DNA from: Tomocerus qinae
Taxonomy: Eukaryota > Arthropoda > Collembola > Entomobryomorpha > Tomoceridae
Direction: 5' to 3'
Assembly: GCA_020055645.1 (NCBI GenBank)
Contig: CM034546.1
Span: forward strand, 72,540,001 to 72,604,000
Length of the DNA stretch: 64,000 nucleotides
The notes under the pieces were generated by a model. It saw only the letters and a program-made list of their open reading frames with translations, did not search any database and was not told where the DNA came from. Below are positions 30,121 through 42,363 of the stretch, one piece after another; the stretch's first letter is position 1, and each line of letters opens with the position of its first letter. Both the position numbers and the translations under genes were made by a program.

Positions 30121-33100
30121 ATGTCTCCCGAAATCCAAATCAAAATGTAACCGAAAACCACCATAATAATAATTCTCTATCAAATACCACTACTAACTCA
30201 CCTAGTTTTACGAAATCAGCCCATGTCCTTGAATTAAATAATATTTCTGCACCAAATGATATTACTCAGTCAAATAATATTTCTCAATCAATCGCCACTG
30301 ATGAACAACCACAATGTATGACCACAGACTATGAAGATGATGACAGCTGTGACGAAGATTACGCTTATAATAGCCCAGCTCTTAGTGGAAAAATAGAGCC
30401 ACTAATACAAGTAAAATGTCTCAACAATGAATGTGCAGCCTTACTAGACACTGGTGCTGATATTTCAGTGATCGGAGCACCTTTAATACCTTTCATCACT
30501 GCACAAAATCTAAAAACAATCCAAATTAATGAAACAATTTCTCTAGTCGGATGTACTACAGAAATGAAAGAAAAAGTGGACATTGACATTACATGGCCTG
30601 GTGGAGAGCGAAGACAAACTTTTTTCATTCAACCCGCTTTTCACCGTGCAATGCTCTTGGGGAGAGATTTCTTATCAGCCACCGGAATTAACCCGCTAAT
30701 TCAGGAGGGGGGATGGATAGTCGGAAAAGAACCCCAAGAAGTCATTCCATTCTACATACCACCGAATGTCAATTTGTTGAAAGGACTGTACAATGTAAAT
30801 GTACAATGTGAAGATAAAATATCGTCAATGCTGGAGACATTTACGGGATCTGCTGAACAGAAAGAACAAGTCAAGGAAGTTTTGACAAAATATGAAAATA
30901 TTTTCAGTCTCAAGCCCGGCTGTACGACCAGATACGAATTCGAAATTGATACCGGAGATGCTAAACCAGTCGCTTGCCAACCTAGGCCCATGACTCCTGC
31001 GAAACGAAAACTTGTGGATAAATGTTTTGAAGAACTAAAATCTCTTGATGTCATAGAGCCATCTACCAGTGCATGGAGGGCAGAAACAGTCATTGTACCA
31101 AAGCCTAATGGTGACTTCCGCCTATGTATTGATTTTAGAGCAGTCAATCGTTTAACTACATTAATTAAATGCCCTATGCACCGAATAGATGACATGCTGA
31201 AATATCTTGGAAGAGCAAAATTCTTCACAATATTTGATTGCTCAAAAGGATATTTTCAAATAAGAATTTGCTCAAGAGACAGATGTAAGACAGCCTTTTA
31301 CACTCCACAAGGACTGTGGCAGTTCAAAGTTTTGTGCTTTGGTCTTACTAATGCAGGGGCCATATTTCAAAAGATGATGAATGAATGCTTAGGTGATTTG
31401 TTCTGGAAGATAGTCATGGCTTACCTTGATGATATTATTATTTTTCGGAGACCTGGCAAGAACATCTTCAACATATTGAATTAGTACTAGAGAGATTGAA
31501 AGCAGAAGGACTGACAATTAACCCTACAAAAGTTCAAATTGCTACGCAGTCAATAAACTTTCTCGGATTTAAAATTTCGCCCGGAAAGTGCTGTACCTTA
31601 CCAGATAAAATTGCTGCTATCTCAAAATTCCCACGCCCTACAACTGTAAAAGAACTACAAAGATTTTTGGGAATGGCCAACTATTATCGTCAGTTTATTG
31701 ATCATTTTGCACATAAAGCCAAGCCATTGTACACTCTACTGGCTGGGAGTGGAACTTTACATAATTGGAATGCTAAACACGAAGAGAGTTTCTTAATTAT
31801 GAAACGAGAATTAACTTTAAAAACTGCTTTAGCTTTACCAGATTTAAATGCCCCATTCACTATTCAAACAGACGCAAGTGATATCGGGTTAGGAGCGGCA
31901 TTGTTGCAGTTTGTTGATGGTAAACCTTCACCCGTCTGGTTTATCAGTCGTGGTCTCAACTCGGCTGAGAAGAACTATTCCGTAACAGAAAGGGAATGTC
32001 TGGCTGTAGTTTATGCAATCAAGAAATTCAAAGGATATATTGAGTACACTCAATTCACAATTGAAACAGATCATTTGGCTCTAACTTGGTTGACCAATCA
32101 AAAGGATTTATCTGGAAGATTGGCTCGTTGGTCTTTGGAATTGCAAGGACTCTTATATAATATCAAATATAGAAAAGGAGCTTTAAACTACACAGCAGAC
32201 GCTTTATCGAGAGCTCCCACGATTGTGGATTCGGCGGGCAAACAGCTCGGCCCTGGAGAAGGTGAACCTGCGGGAAATTTAGTTTCAATAGAAGCAGCTG
32301 GGGAAATATACCTTGTCTCTTTTCTTCCCCCGGACAGAAAACAGGAATCTGGACAAGTTTGCGATGATGTCCTGGAAGTATGCTTTGGGAATCAGGGAGG
32401 ATCGCCATCCGAGGATATATTGAATTCCGTTTTAACCGGGTCGGAGTTATGCGGATACCCGGAATTTGCCCGTACTAATTGGGTCAATAAACTGGCAGCG
32501 GACAATGTATTTAGTGACATAATAAAATATCTGAGGGATGATAAATTCCCCGATGATGATATATCAAAAGCATTTGTAATGAAAGAATATCGTTTTTATA
32601 ATTTAACGGGAGATGGAATATTGTTAAGGAAAATTTTGGATCCGTCAAAACCATGGAATGCGGATTGCAGTAGGTGGCGGGTTTGTGTGCCTGAGTCTTT
32701 GACAGAATCCATAATGAGATATTTTCACTGTGAGTCTTTGGCAGGACACCTAGGCATTCAGAAGACGTTCTGTAGAATTACATCTCGTGTGTATTGGCCG
32801 AATATGCATAAAGACATAGCAAAATTTGTTAGCAATTGCACACAGTGCCAATTAACTAAAGTACCTCATTCAAGTAAAGCTGCAAATATGGAATTATCTA
32901 CCCTGTCTGGACCGTGGCAGCTCGTATCGATCGATTTGATGGGCCCTTACATTAACGGAGTTAAGCAAAGTCGCTACCTACTAGTTTTAGTTGATAATTT
33001 TACAAAGTGGGTGGAGTTATTTCCACTAAACGTCGCCACATCAGAAAAAGTAATAGATTGTTTATGGCTGGTATGCTGTACATGGGGAATGCCAAAAGCC

Positions 33101-33866
33101 ATTTTAACAGACAACGGAGTTCAATTTACGTCAGATGTATTTACTCAATTCTGTGCCTCAGTTGGGTTAAAACATTATAAAATATCTGCGTATCATCCTC
33201 AAGGGAATATGACAGAACGATACAATCAAACTATAAAGACTATGATAGTCGCCTCCATTGAAAAGATGTAAAGAATGGGATTTGTACCTTAAAGAACTTA
33301 AATTCGCTTTGCGGACTGCTGTCAACGAATCTACAGGATACACACCTGCATATCTCATGACCGGGAGAGAATTTTTCACCCCAGTCGATAATGTTTTAGA
33401 CATTAATCCTGAAGAAGTCAAAGTAACCCCATTCAACCATAGCGAGAAAATGCAATTAATTTATAGCATTGTCAGAGACAATCTCACCGAAGCTCAGATG
33501 CGGCACATGAAATATTATAATCGCAACAAAGAGATAATTAATTACAAAGTCGGGGATCTAATTCTCAGAAGAAAGTTTACTCTATCAAATGCGGCCCTTG
33601 GAATTACATCATCTCTATCAAAGAAATACGAAGGACCGTATCGTATCATTGAAATAATTTCTCCGTTGACATATAAAGTAGAAGATCCTACTGATACTGA
33701 CAAACAAATTGAAAAGATTCATGCACACAACATGAAATTATTTAAGGGATCAATCAGTGTAAACTGTGTGTCATCATACATCAGTAGAACTAAAACCTGC
33801 CCTTCTTGGATACTACTAGCGCTATTATTTGCATTTGTGCTAGTAGATCTCTTCATTCAAACATAA
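30054..33866 (+). pseudogene. gypsy copy 1 pol
   Basis: Fossil part. Order: aspartic protease (LLDTGADISVIGA), reverse transcriptase (CIDFRAVNRLT, FTIFDCSKGYFQI, AYLDDIIIF), RNase H (IQTDASDIGLGAAL, ETDHLALTWL), integrase zinc domain (HxxxH..CxxC in HCESLAGHLGIQ and NCTQCQL), DDE core (SIDLMGPY, LTDNGVQFTSD) and a chromo-like or GPY-type end. The very C-terminus is hydrophobic (SWILLALLFAFVLVDLFI). About two breaks. Confidence 0.85.
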
Positions 33867-34035
33867 TTTTCCATCCATTTTCTCCTTTGTTCTTGTCTCT
33901 CCGCTCTTCTATCATTCTCAGAATTGTCTATTCGTCAGTCGTGTTGCAGTGTCCTGAGTTTTCATCAGTGAAAATTATCTGAAGTGTCAGTCATTAGGAA
34001 ATAAAAATCTTTGAGTCTGTGATGTTAGTTTTGTT

Positions 34036-34821
34036 TTGAGTTTGCCAGTTAGCGTGTCAGTTATTTTTCAGTACTCTAAAAATCATGGCGGAGGAAGGAA
34101 ATGTGCACTTTTAAGAAAGCTGCTAGGATCTGGATTTGTACGGGCTGGATTTTCGGCCGAAAATGTCTTTGGTTTTCGTCAGTTGCCGAGTTTTGCCTCA
34201 CCGGACAGAAGGAGACAATTGATTAAATTGCAACAATCCGTGGTGGACAGAATTCGAGACTCGCAGTTTAAAGAAATTGTGGCTCTACATGAAGAAGTTC
34301 GACCAGAAAAGTTGCCGCAGCCGCCGCCGAGATATCAGCCTGCACCTCAGGTCAGAAATGAAGTCTACTCTCGTCATCCGTCCGTTCGAGTACCTACCAA
34401 ATCTGTCAAGATTACTGGAAAAGCGGATTTGCGAGAAACATTAAATAGAAAGCGTGATGAAGGACCGAAGCCACTAGCCGTAACCATGAAAATTCCGAAA
34501 AGAAACCTTAATGAAGCCTTCAAGAACCTCCCGCAGACACCAGCAGCTTCAACTTCAAATGCATCATCTGCAACAACTTCTGAAGAGACGAAAAATTTAG
34601 AAGACAAGTTGGAGAAATTGACCGCTTTAGTAGAAAAGTTGACGAAAGCACCTCAGCCACCGATGTCTACCGCTTCTGTCACTGTCACTACAAATAACAA
34701 TAAGGAGGATCTCACGCTTGCTGCCAAAGATATCGACTTGTCGCTTTCTGAGAGTGAAGAGGAGGAGAATGAAGAACCCAAAAGGAAATGGAAGAAACTG
34801 GACAATAATCCGTTAAAGTAA
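34036..34821 (+). pseudogene. gypsy copy 1 third ORF, unknown
   Basis: Fossil part between pol and the 3' LTR, about 245-260 aa. Not envelope-like: no signal peptide, no transmembrane segment, no cysteines in a typical pattern. It has a basic/proline-rich middle, a short coiled coil (LEDKLEKLTALVEKLTKA) and an acidic stretch ESEEEENEEPKRKWKK near the end. The copy-2 version (35782-36519) is the cleaner one. Not recognised. Confidence 0.6.
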
Positions 34822-35065
34822 AGTTCAAATCATTTAATGTATTTTCATGTAGAAGAATAATTAACTTAGTATGTGCCTAGTATTAGTATTGATATATTTA
34901 TTTGGTTTCTTTAAGTTGTAAAACCCTGTCTCTTCTATACTCTATCATAATAATATAATATACATTATAATTCATTTTATATTATATAGCAACTCTTGTA
35001 TCGTAATAATGTTGAATGTAAAAAAATTAAAACTTTGTAAAGAGTTCTCTTTTGGGGGGGAGCTG

Positions 35066-35166
35066 TGTCACGAATCCCAATTCGTTTCCTAGGCTTTCCA
35101 AACTTGTTTGGAGAATGTTGGAATATTCCAATAGCCTAGCCAATGACAAAGTAGGAAATCTTTGAG
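35066..35166 (+). repeat. partial 3' LTR of gypsy copy 1
   Basis: First 101 bp of the LTR (TGTCACG to CTTTGAG), then unrelated 34-bp filler up to the facing LTR of copy 2. Confidence 0.88.
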
Positions 35167-35200
35167 TTATTTTCACTGCCTTAGTGAGATATGAGACAAT

Positions 35201-35537
35201 TGACACGGTATCCGGTATTCCCTTGGCACGGCAACTAAACTACTGATGATTTTAGCAATGCAATGAATGCGGTGCAAGGTGCCAATAAATAGGCTAGTTG
35301 TTTTTAGATAGAGAACTACAAGAGTCTCAGATGTAGAGAGAGCCTGTCTCCGGAACGGGAGCAGGGGGAGAAGCAAATTACTTCTGAGGGCAAAGGGCCC
35401 TCGGACAACTCTATTTATTTGAAGGTGCTCCTCCTCCTCAAAGATTTCCTACTTTGTCATTGGCTAGGCTATTGGAATATTCCAACATTCTCCAAACAAG
35501 TTTGGAAAGCCTAGGAAACGAATTGGGATTCGTGACA
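35201..35537 (-). repeat. 3' LTR of gypsy copy 2
   Basis: 337 bp, TGTCACG...TGTCA on the minus strand (TG...CA ends), matching 42027-42363 base for base by eye. Preceded by a G-rich polypurine tract (AAGAGAACTC..GGGGGGG on the other copy). Confidence 0.9.
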
Positions 35538-35781
35538 CAGCTCCCCCCCAAAAGAGAACTCTTTACAAAGTTTTAATTTTTTTACATTCAACATTATTAC
35601 GATACAAGAGTTGCTATATAATATAAAATGAATTATAATGTATATTATATTATTATGATAGAGTATAGAAGAGACAGGGTTTTACAACTTAAAGAAACCA
35701 AATAAATATATCAATACTAATACTAGGCACATACTAAGTTAATTATTCTTCTACATGAAAATACATTAAATGATTTGAACT

Positions 35782-36519
35782 TTACTTTAACGGATTATTG
35801 TCCAGTTTCTTCCATTTCCTTTTGGGTTCTTCATTCTCCTCCTCTTCACTCTCAGAAAGCGACAAGTCGATATCTTTGGCAGCAAGCGTGAGATCCTCCT
35901 TATTGTTATTTGTAGTGACAGTGACAGAAGCGGTAGACATCGGTGGCTGAGGTGCTTTCGTCAACTTTTCTACTAAAGCGGTCAATTTCTCCAACTTGTC
36001 TTCTAAATTTTTCGTCTCTTCAGAAGTTGTTGCAGATGATGCATTTGAAGTTGAAGCTGCTGGTGTCTGCGGGAGGTTCTTGAAGGCTTCATTAAGGTTT
36101 CTTTTCGGAATTTTCATGGTTACGGCTAGTGGCTTCGGTCCTTCATCACGCTTTCTATTTAATGTTTCTCGCAAATCCGCTTTTCCAGTAATCTTGACAG
36201 ATTTGGTAGGTACTCGAACGGACGGATGACGAGAGTAGACTTCATTTCTGACCTGAGGTGCAGGCTGATATCTCGGCGGCGGCTGCGGCAACTTTTCTGG
36301 TCGAACTTCTTCATGTAGAGCCACAATTTCTTTAAACTGCGAGTCTCGAATTCTGTCCACCACGGATTGTTGCAATTTAATCAATTGTCTCCTTCTGTCC
36401 GGTGAGGCAAAACTCGGCAACTGACGAAAACCAAAGACATTTTCGGCCGAAAATCCAGCCCGTACAAATCCAGATCCTAGCAGCTTTCTTAAAAAGTGCA
36501 CATTTCCTTCCTCCGCCAT
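35782..36519 (-). CDS. gypsy copy 2 third ORF, unknown
   Basis: Fossil part, open for 245 aa from MAEEGNVHFLRKLLGS. Contains RAGFSAENVFGFRQLPSF, a Pro-rich stretch (EKLPQPPPRYQPAPQ), a Ser/Thr-rich linker, a two- to three-heptad coiled coil, and an acidic then basic C-terminus. Lies after pol and before the 3' LTR where env would sit, but is not env-like. Presumably expressed from a spliced or downstream message. Confidence 0.65.
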   Translation of the reverse strand: MAEEGNVHFLRKLLGSGFVRAGFSAENVFGFRQLPSFASPDRRRQLIKLQQSVVDRIRDSQFKEIVALHEEVRPEKLPQPPPRYQPAPQVRNEVYSRHPSVRVPTKSVKITGKADLRETLNRKRDEGPKPLAVTMKIPKRNLNEAFKNLPQTPAASTSNASSATTSEETKNLEDKLEKLTALVEKLTKAPQPPMSTASVTVTTNNNKEDLTLAAKDIDLSLSESEEEENEEPKRKWKKLDNNPLK

Positions 36520-36737
36520 GATTTTTAGAGTACTGAAAAATAACTGACACGCTAACTGGCAAACTCAAAACAAAACTAACATCACAGACTCAAAGATTTT
36601 TATTTCCTAATGACTGACACTTCAGATAATTTTCACTGATGAAAACTCAGGACACTGCAACACGACTGACGAATAGACAATTCTGAGAATGATAGAAGAG
36701 CGGAGAGACAAGAACAAAGGAGAAAATGGATGGAAAA

Positions 36738-39700
36738 TTATGTTTGAATGAAGAGATCTACTAGCACAAATGCAAATAATAGCGCTAGTAGTATCCAAGA
36801 AGGGCAGGTTTTAGTTCTACTGATGTATGATGACACACAGTTTACACTGATTGATCCCTTAAATAATTTCATGTTGTGTGCATGAATCTTTTCAATTTGT
36901 TTGTCAGTATCAGTAGGATCTTCTACTTTATATGTCAACGGAGAAATTATTTCAATGATACGATACGGTCCTTCGTATTTCTTTGATAGAGATGATGTAA
37001 TTCCAAGGGCCGCATTTGATAGAGTAAACTTTCTTCTGAGAATTAGATCCCCGACTTTGTAATTAATTATCTCTTTGTTGCGATTATAATATTTCATGTG
37101 CCGCATCTGAGCTTCGGTGAGATTGTCTCTGACAATGCTATAAATTAATTGCATTTTCTCGCTATGGTTGAATGGGGTTACTTTGACTTCTTCAGGATTA
37201 ATGTCTAAAACATTATCGACTGGGGTGAAAAATTCTCTCCCGGTCATGAGATATGCAGGTGTGTATCCTGTAGATTCGTTGACAGCAGTCCGCAAAGCGA
37301 ATTTAAGTTCTTTAAGGTACAAATCCCATTCTTTACATCTTTCAATGGAGGCGACTATCATAGTCTTTATAGTTTGATTGTATCGTTCTGTCATATTCCC
37401 TTGAGGATGATACGCAGATATTTTATAATGTTTTAACCCAACTGAGGCACAGAATTGAGTAAATACATCTGACGTAAATTGAACTCCGTTGTCTGTTAAA
37501 ATGGCTTTTGGCATTCCCCATGTACAGCATACCAGCCATAAACAATCTATTACTTTTTCTGATGTGGCGACGTTTAGTGGAAATAACTCCACCCACTTTG
37601 TAAAATTATCAACTAAAACTAGTAGGTAGCGACTTTGCTTAACTCCGTTAATGTAAGGGCCCATCAAATCGATCGATACGAGCTGCCACGGTCCAGACAG
37701 GGTAGATAATTCCATATTTGCAGCTTTACTTGAATGAGGTACTTTAGTTAATTGGCACTGTGTGCAATTGCTAACAAATTTTGCTATGTCTTTATGCATA
37801 TTCGGCCAATACACACGAGATGTAATTCTACAGAACGTCTTCTGAATGCCTAGGTGTCCTGCCAAAGACTCACAGTGAAAATATCTCATTATGGATTCTG
37901 TCAAAGACTCAGGCACACAAACCCGCCACCTACTGCAATCCGCATTCCATGGTTTTGACGGATCCAAAATTTTCCTTAACAATATTCCATCTCCCGTTAA
38001 ATTATAAAAACGATATTCTTTCATTACAAATGCTTTTGATATATCATCATCGGGGAATTTATCATCCCTCAGATATTTTATTATGTCACTAAATACATTG
38101 TCCGCTGCCAGTTTATTGACCCAATTAGTACGGGCAAATTCCGGGTATCCGCATAACTCCGACCCGGTTAAAACGGAATTCAATATATCCTCGGATGGCG
38201 ATCCTCCCTGATTCCCAAAGCATACTTCCAGGACATCATCGCAAACTTGTCCAGATTCCTGTTTTCTGTCCGGGGGAAGAAAAGAGACAAGGTATATTTC
38301 CCCAGCTGCTTCTATTGAAACTAAATTTCCCGCAGGTTCACCTTCTCCAGGGCCGAGCTGTTTGCCCGCCGAATCCACAATCGTGGGAGCTCTCGATAAA
38401 GCGTCTGCTGTGTAGTTTAAAGCTCCTTTTCTATATTTGATATTATATAAGAGTCCTTGCAATTCCAAAGACCAACGAGCCAATCTTCCAGATAAATCCT
38501 TTTGATTGGTCAACCAAGTTAGAGCCAAATGATCTGTTTCAATTGTGAATTGAGTGTACTCAATATATCCTTTGAATTTCTTGATTGCATAAACTACAGC
38601 CAGACATTCCCTTTCTGTTACGGAATAGTTCTTCTCAGCCGAGTTGAGACCACGACTGATAAACCAGACGGGTGAAGGTTTACCATCAACAAACTGCAAC
38701 AATGCCGCTCCTAACCCGATATCACTTGCGTCTGTTTGAATAGTGAATGGGGCATTTAAATCTGGTAAAGCTAAAGCAGTTTTTAAAGTTAATTCTCGTT
38801 TCATAATTAAGAAACTCTCTTCGTGTTTAGCATTCCAATTATGTAAAGTTCCACTCCCAGCCAGTAGAGTGTACAATGGCTTGGCTTTATGTGCAAAATG
38901 ATCAATAAACTGACGATAATAGTTGGCCATTCCCAAAAATCTTTTGTAGTTCTTTTACAGTTGTAGGGCGTGGGAATTTTGAGATAGCAGCAATTTTATC
39001 TGGTAAGGTACAGCACTTTCCGGGCGAAATTTTAAATCCGAGAAAGTTTATTGACTGCGTAGCAATTTGAACTTTTGTAGGGTTAATTGTCAGTCCTTCT
39101 GCTTTCAATCTCTCTAGTACTAATTCAATATGTTGAAGATGTTCTTGCCAGGTCTCCGAAAAAATAATAATATCATCAAGGTAAGCCATGACTATCTTCC
39201 AGAACAAATCACCTAAGCATTCATTCATCATCTTTTGAAATATGGCCCCTGCATTAGTAAGACCAAAGCACAAAACTTTGAACTGCCACAGTCCTTGTGG
39301 AGTGTAAAAGGCTGTCTTACATCTGTCTCTTGAGCAAATTCTTATTTGAAAATATCCTTTTGAGCAATCAAATATTGTGAAGAATTTTGCTCTTCCAAGA
39401 TATTTCAGCATGTCATCTATTCGGTGCATAGGGCATTTAATTAATGTAGTTAAACGATTGACTGCTCTAAAATCAATACATAGGCGGAAGTCACCATTAG
39501 GCTTTGGTACAATGACTGTTTCTGCCCTCCATGCACTGGTAGATGGCTCTATGACATCAAGAGATTTTAGTTCTTCAAAACATTTATCCACAAGTTTTCG
39601 TTTCGCAGGAGTCATGGGCCTAGGTTGGCAAGCGACTGGTTTAGCATCTCCGGTATCAATTTCGAATTCGTATCTGGTCGTACAGCCGGGCTTGAGACTG

Positions 39701-40551
39701 AAAATATTTTCATATTTTGTCAAAACTTCCTTGACTTGTTCTTTCTGTTCAGCAGATCCCGTAAATGTCTCCAGCATTGACGATATTTTATCTTCACATT
39801 GTACATTTACATTGTACAGTCCTTTCAACAAATTGACATTCGGTGGTATGTAGAATGGAATGACTTCTTGGGGTTCTTTTCCGACTATCCATGCCCCCTC
39901 CTGAATTAGCGGGTTAATTCCGGTGGCTGATAAGAAATCTCTCCCCAAGAGCATTGCACGGTGAAAAGCGGGTTGAATGAAAAAAGTTTGTCTTCGCTCT
40001 CCACCAGGCCATGTAATGTCAATGTCCACTTTTTCTTTCATTTCTGTAGTACATCCGACTAGAGAAATTGTTTCATTAATTTGGATTGTTTTTAGATTTT
40101 GTGCAGTGATGAAAGGTATTAAAGGTGCTCCGATCACTGAAATATCAGCACCAGTGTCTAGTAAGGCTGCACATTCATTGTTGAGACATTTTACTTGTAT
40201 TAGTGGCTCTATTTTTCCACTAAGAGCTGGGCTATTATAAGCGTAATCTTCGTCACAGCTGTCATCATCTTCATAGTCTGTGGTCATACATTGTGGTTGT
40301 TCATCAGTGGCGATTGATTGAGAAATATTATTTGACTGAGTAATATCATTTGGTGCAGAAATATTATTTAATTCAAGGACATGGGCTGATTTCGTAAAAC
40401 TAGGTGAGTTAGTAGTGGTATTTGATAGAGAATTATTATTATGGTGGTTTTCGGTTACATTTTGATTTGGATTTCGGGAGACATCTATTGTTGACGCCCC
40501 CCGCGGTTCCCGTTTCCCGAACCGTTGAAATTTGGAGTTTGATTCTGCCAT
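36738..40551 (-). pseudogene. gypsy copy 2 pol
   Basis: Fossil part with the same domain order as copy 1: protease, reverse transcriptase with YLDD, RNase H, integrase with HHCC and DDE motifs, hydrophobic C-terminus. About one break. It overlaps the end of gag in the -1 frame. Confidence 0.87.
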
Positions 40552-41804
40552 TCTTTTTGGGAATAATTTCTACCCGATGCCTGGTTTTGTGTTCCATATG
40601 GGCCATTTGAATTATTGTAATAGCGAGGCTGATTTTGGTAATAGTTTGGTTTCGCATTACGAGATCCACTATATTCATTGAATTTCTGGGGCAGGTTGTT
40701 GCTGCTTTGCACATTTGGGTTCTGCTGCTGAGTGTGGTAATTTTCTTGTCGCATAGTAGGTGGGTGCTCCCTATATGTATTTTTATTTAAGCCATGATGG
40801 TGAGAGAAAGCATCCAAAGAAGCTTCATGAACACTGTTGCTGGTATCTTTATCAGTGGTATAAATTCCGCTATTTGTTCGGATACTGGACTGCCATCCTA
40901 AGCTGGGTTCCAAGGTGGTACTAGCTGGGGGTGGTGGTTTATACATTCGCAAATTCATTAGACTTTCTTGGGCTTCGTATGCAGCTTCCATCAATTTTTC
41001 AATGGTATCAAAAGTTTGTCCATGTAAATATCTTTGATAGTCAGGATGCATTTGTTTGAGTATCCGTTTTATTACGTCAGCATCTATCACAGTACCATAC
41101 AACATTTCATGAAATCCATATATTGACATGATAAACTCCGATAAGGGCTCATCCAGTCCTTGATAGCGGTCGTTGAGTTGCCGTAGCAACCTTTCATGGT
41201 ACCCGGTAGCTTCAAACTGTTTCTTAAATTCGGTTTTAAATTGTGATAATGTTGAGCACCCTCCTCTGGCCAATTTGAAAGTGAACCAATTCTTAGCTTT
41301 GTCTTTTAATCCGGCTGGGATATACTTGGCAAGCAGCGATTTTTCAGAAAGTTTATGAATGTTACTGAATAATTCCAGTTCCTTCAGATAATCGTTTGGA
41401 GTCTTTTTATCTTGAAATCCAATAAATTCTGGGATCGGGATTATCAGCTTCACTGATTTTTCATTTACTGTTGATTTTTCAGCTAGAGAAACTGAACATT
41501 CCGGCGATACAGCAGTTGTCTTTTCAGGCTGGTTCTTTTCAGTAGTAGTTTTCAGTAATTTGCTTAGTCGTTCAGCAATGTCTGGCATTTCGGGGCAATC
41601 TTCCCACTCCTCTTCGTCGCTAACAACTTTTTCGGCTTCGGCAGCAGCAGTACTTTTGCTTTTATTGACATTCAGGAACTCTTTTAGTACTGCTTCCTCG
41701 GTTTCAACTTCCTCGGGCGTGCGGGCATCTAATCGTAGTTTTTCTTTTCGAGTTACTGGTCTTCTCCCCCTCCCCACAGCAACAGCTCCACGGGGCTTTG
41801 GCAT
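40485..41804 (-). CDS. gypsy copy 2 gag
   Basis: Fossil part, open for 439 aa and the same protein as copy 1 gag by eye. Capsid-type domain in the middle and a Gln/Asn/Gly-rich, RGG-like end instead of a CCHC knuckle. Confidence 0.87.
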   Translation of the reverse strand: MPKPRGAVAVGRGRRPVTRKEKLRLDARTPEEVETEEAVLKEFLNVNKSKSTAAAEAEKVVSDEEEWEDCPEMPDIAERLSKLLKTTTEKNQPEKTTAVSPECSVSLAEKSTVNEKSVKLIIPIPEFIGFQDKKTPNDYLKELELFSNIHKLSEKSLLAKYIPAGLKDKAKNWFTFKLARGGCSTLSQFKTEFKKQFEATGYHERLLRQLNDRYQGLDEPLSEFIMSIYGFHEMLYGTVIDADVIKRILKQMHPDYQRYLHGQTFDTIEKLMEAAYEAQESLMNLRMYKPPPPASTTLEPSLGWQSSIRTNSGIYTTDKDTSNSVHEASLDAFSHHHGLNKNTYREHPPTMRQENYHTQQQNPNVQSSNNLPQKFNEYSGSRNAKPNYYQNQPRYYNNSNGPYGTQNQASGRNYSQKEWQNQTPNFNGSGNGNRGGRQQ

Positions 41805-42026
41805 TGTAGCTAGTAAAATTTTTCAGTAGTAGTGCAATGAAAACACCGAATTTTTATTCAAAGTACCGTAGAATTTATTTTCCCACAGTACTCGGTATAA
41901 CGGAACGGCTATACCTACCGAATGTGGAAAATATAGTTTTATTTTAGCAGTGTACTTTGAATAGTATTTTTGATGTTAGTAGTTACTTGATTAGTGCTCA
42001 TGAACCAAGTCGGACCGGCCCCCAAT

Positions 42027-42363
42027 TGACACGGTATCCGGTATTCCCTTGGCACGGCAACTAAACTACTGATGATTTTAGCAATGCAATGAATGCGGTG
42101 CAAGGTGCCAATAAATAGGCTAGTTGTTTTTAGATAGAGAACTACAAGAGTCTCAGATGTAGAGAGAGCCTGTCTCCGGAACGGGAGCAGGGGGAGAAGC
42201 AAATTACTTCTGAGGGCAAAGGGCCCTCGGACAACTCTATTTATTTGAAGGTGCTCCTCCTCCTCAAAGATTTCCTACTTTGTCATTGGCTAGGCTATTG
42301 GAATATTCCAACATTCTCCAAACAAGTTTGGAAAGCCTAGGAAACGAATTGGGATTCGTGACA
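42027..42363 (-). repeat. 5' LTR of gypsy copy 2
   Basis: 337 bp, minus strand TGTCACG...CCGTGTCA. Just inside it ATTGGGGGCCGGTCCG is the place for a primer-binding site; the tRNA was not identified. Confidence 0.88.

Larger units (their letters stand above)
28344..35166 (+). mobile_element. Ty3/gypsy copy 1 (forward)
   Basis: Fossil element with 5' LTR, gag, pol (protease, reverse transcriptase, RNase H, integrase), an extra third ORF, a G-rich polypurine tract just before 35066 and a partial 3' LTR. It is broken, with about two or three breaks in its reading frames. Nearly identical to copy 2 except in the 5' leader. Confidence 0.88.
28344..42363. mobile_element. inverted (tail-to-tail) pair of Ty3/gypsy LTR retrotransposons inserted as one unit
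   Basis: Fossil element. Two near-identical copies of about 6.8 and 7.2 kb face each other 3' end to 3' end. Both outer borders are the TGTCACG start of a 5' LTR. The whole 14-kb block is flanked by one 4-bp target duplication GTAT (28340-28343 and 42364-42367), the size expected for gypsy integrase. The centre is a partial LTR (35066-35166), 34 bp of filler (35167-35200) and a full LTR in reverse (35201-35537). Very young by LTR identity. Confidence 0.9.
35201..42363 (-). mobile_element. Ty3/gypsy copy 2 (reverse), nearly whole
   Basis: Fossil element with two 337-bp LTRs that look identical by eye, gag, pol and the third ORF, all on the minus strand. About one break in its frames; otherwise it looks whole. 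LTR identity implies recent insertion. Confidence 0.9.

Noticed and set aside
34036-36519. Third gypsy ORF as an envelope
   Set aside because: No signal peptide, transmembrane helix, furin-type site or cysteine pattern.
28776-42202. Antisense ORFs inside the gypsy pair (for example 30752-31228, 39377-39853)
   Set aside because: They mirror each other exactly because the element is duplicated in reverse; they are shadows of pol and gag.
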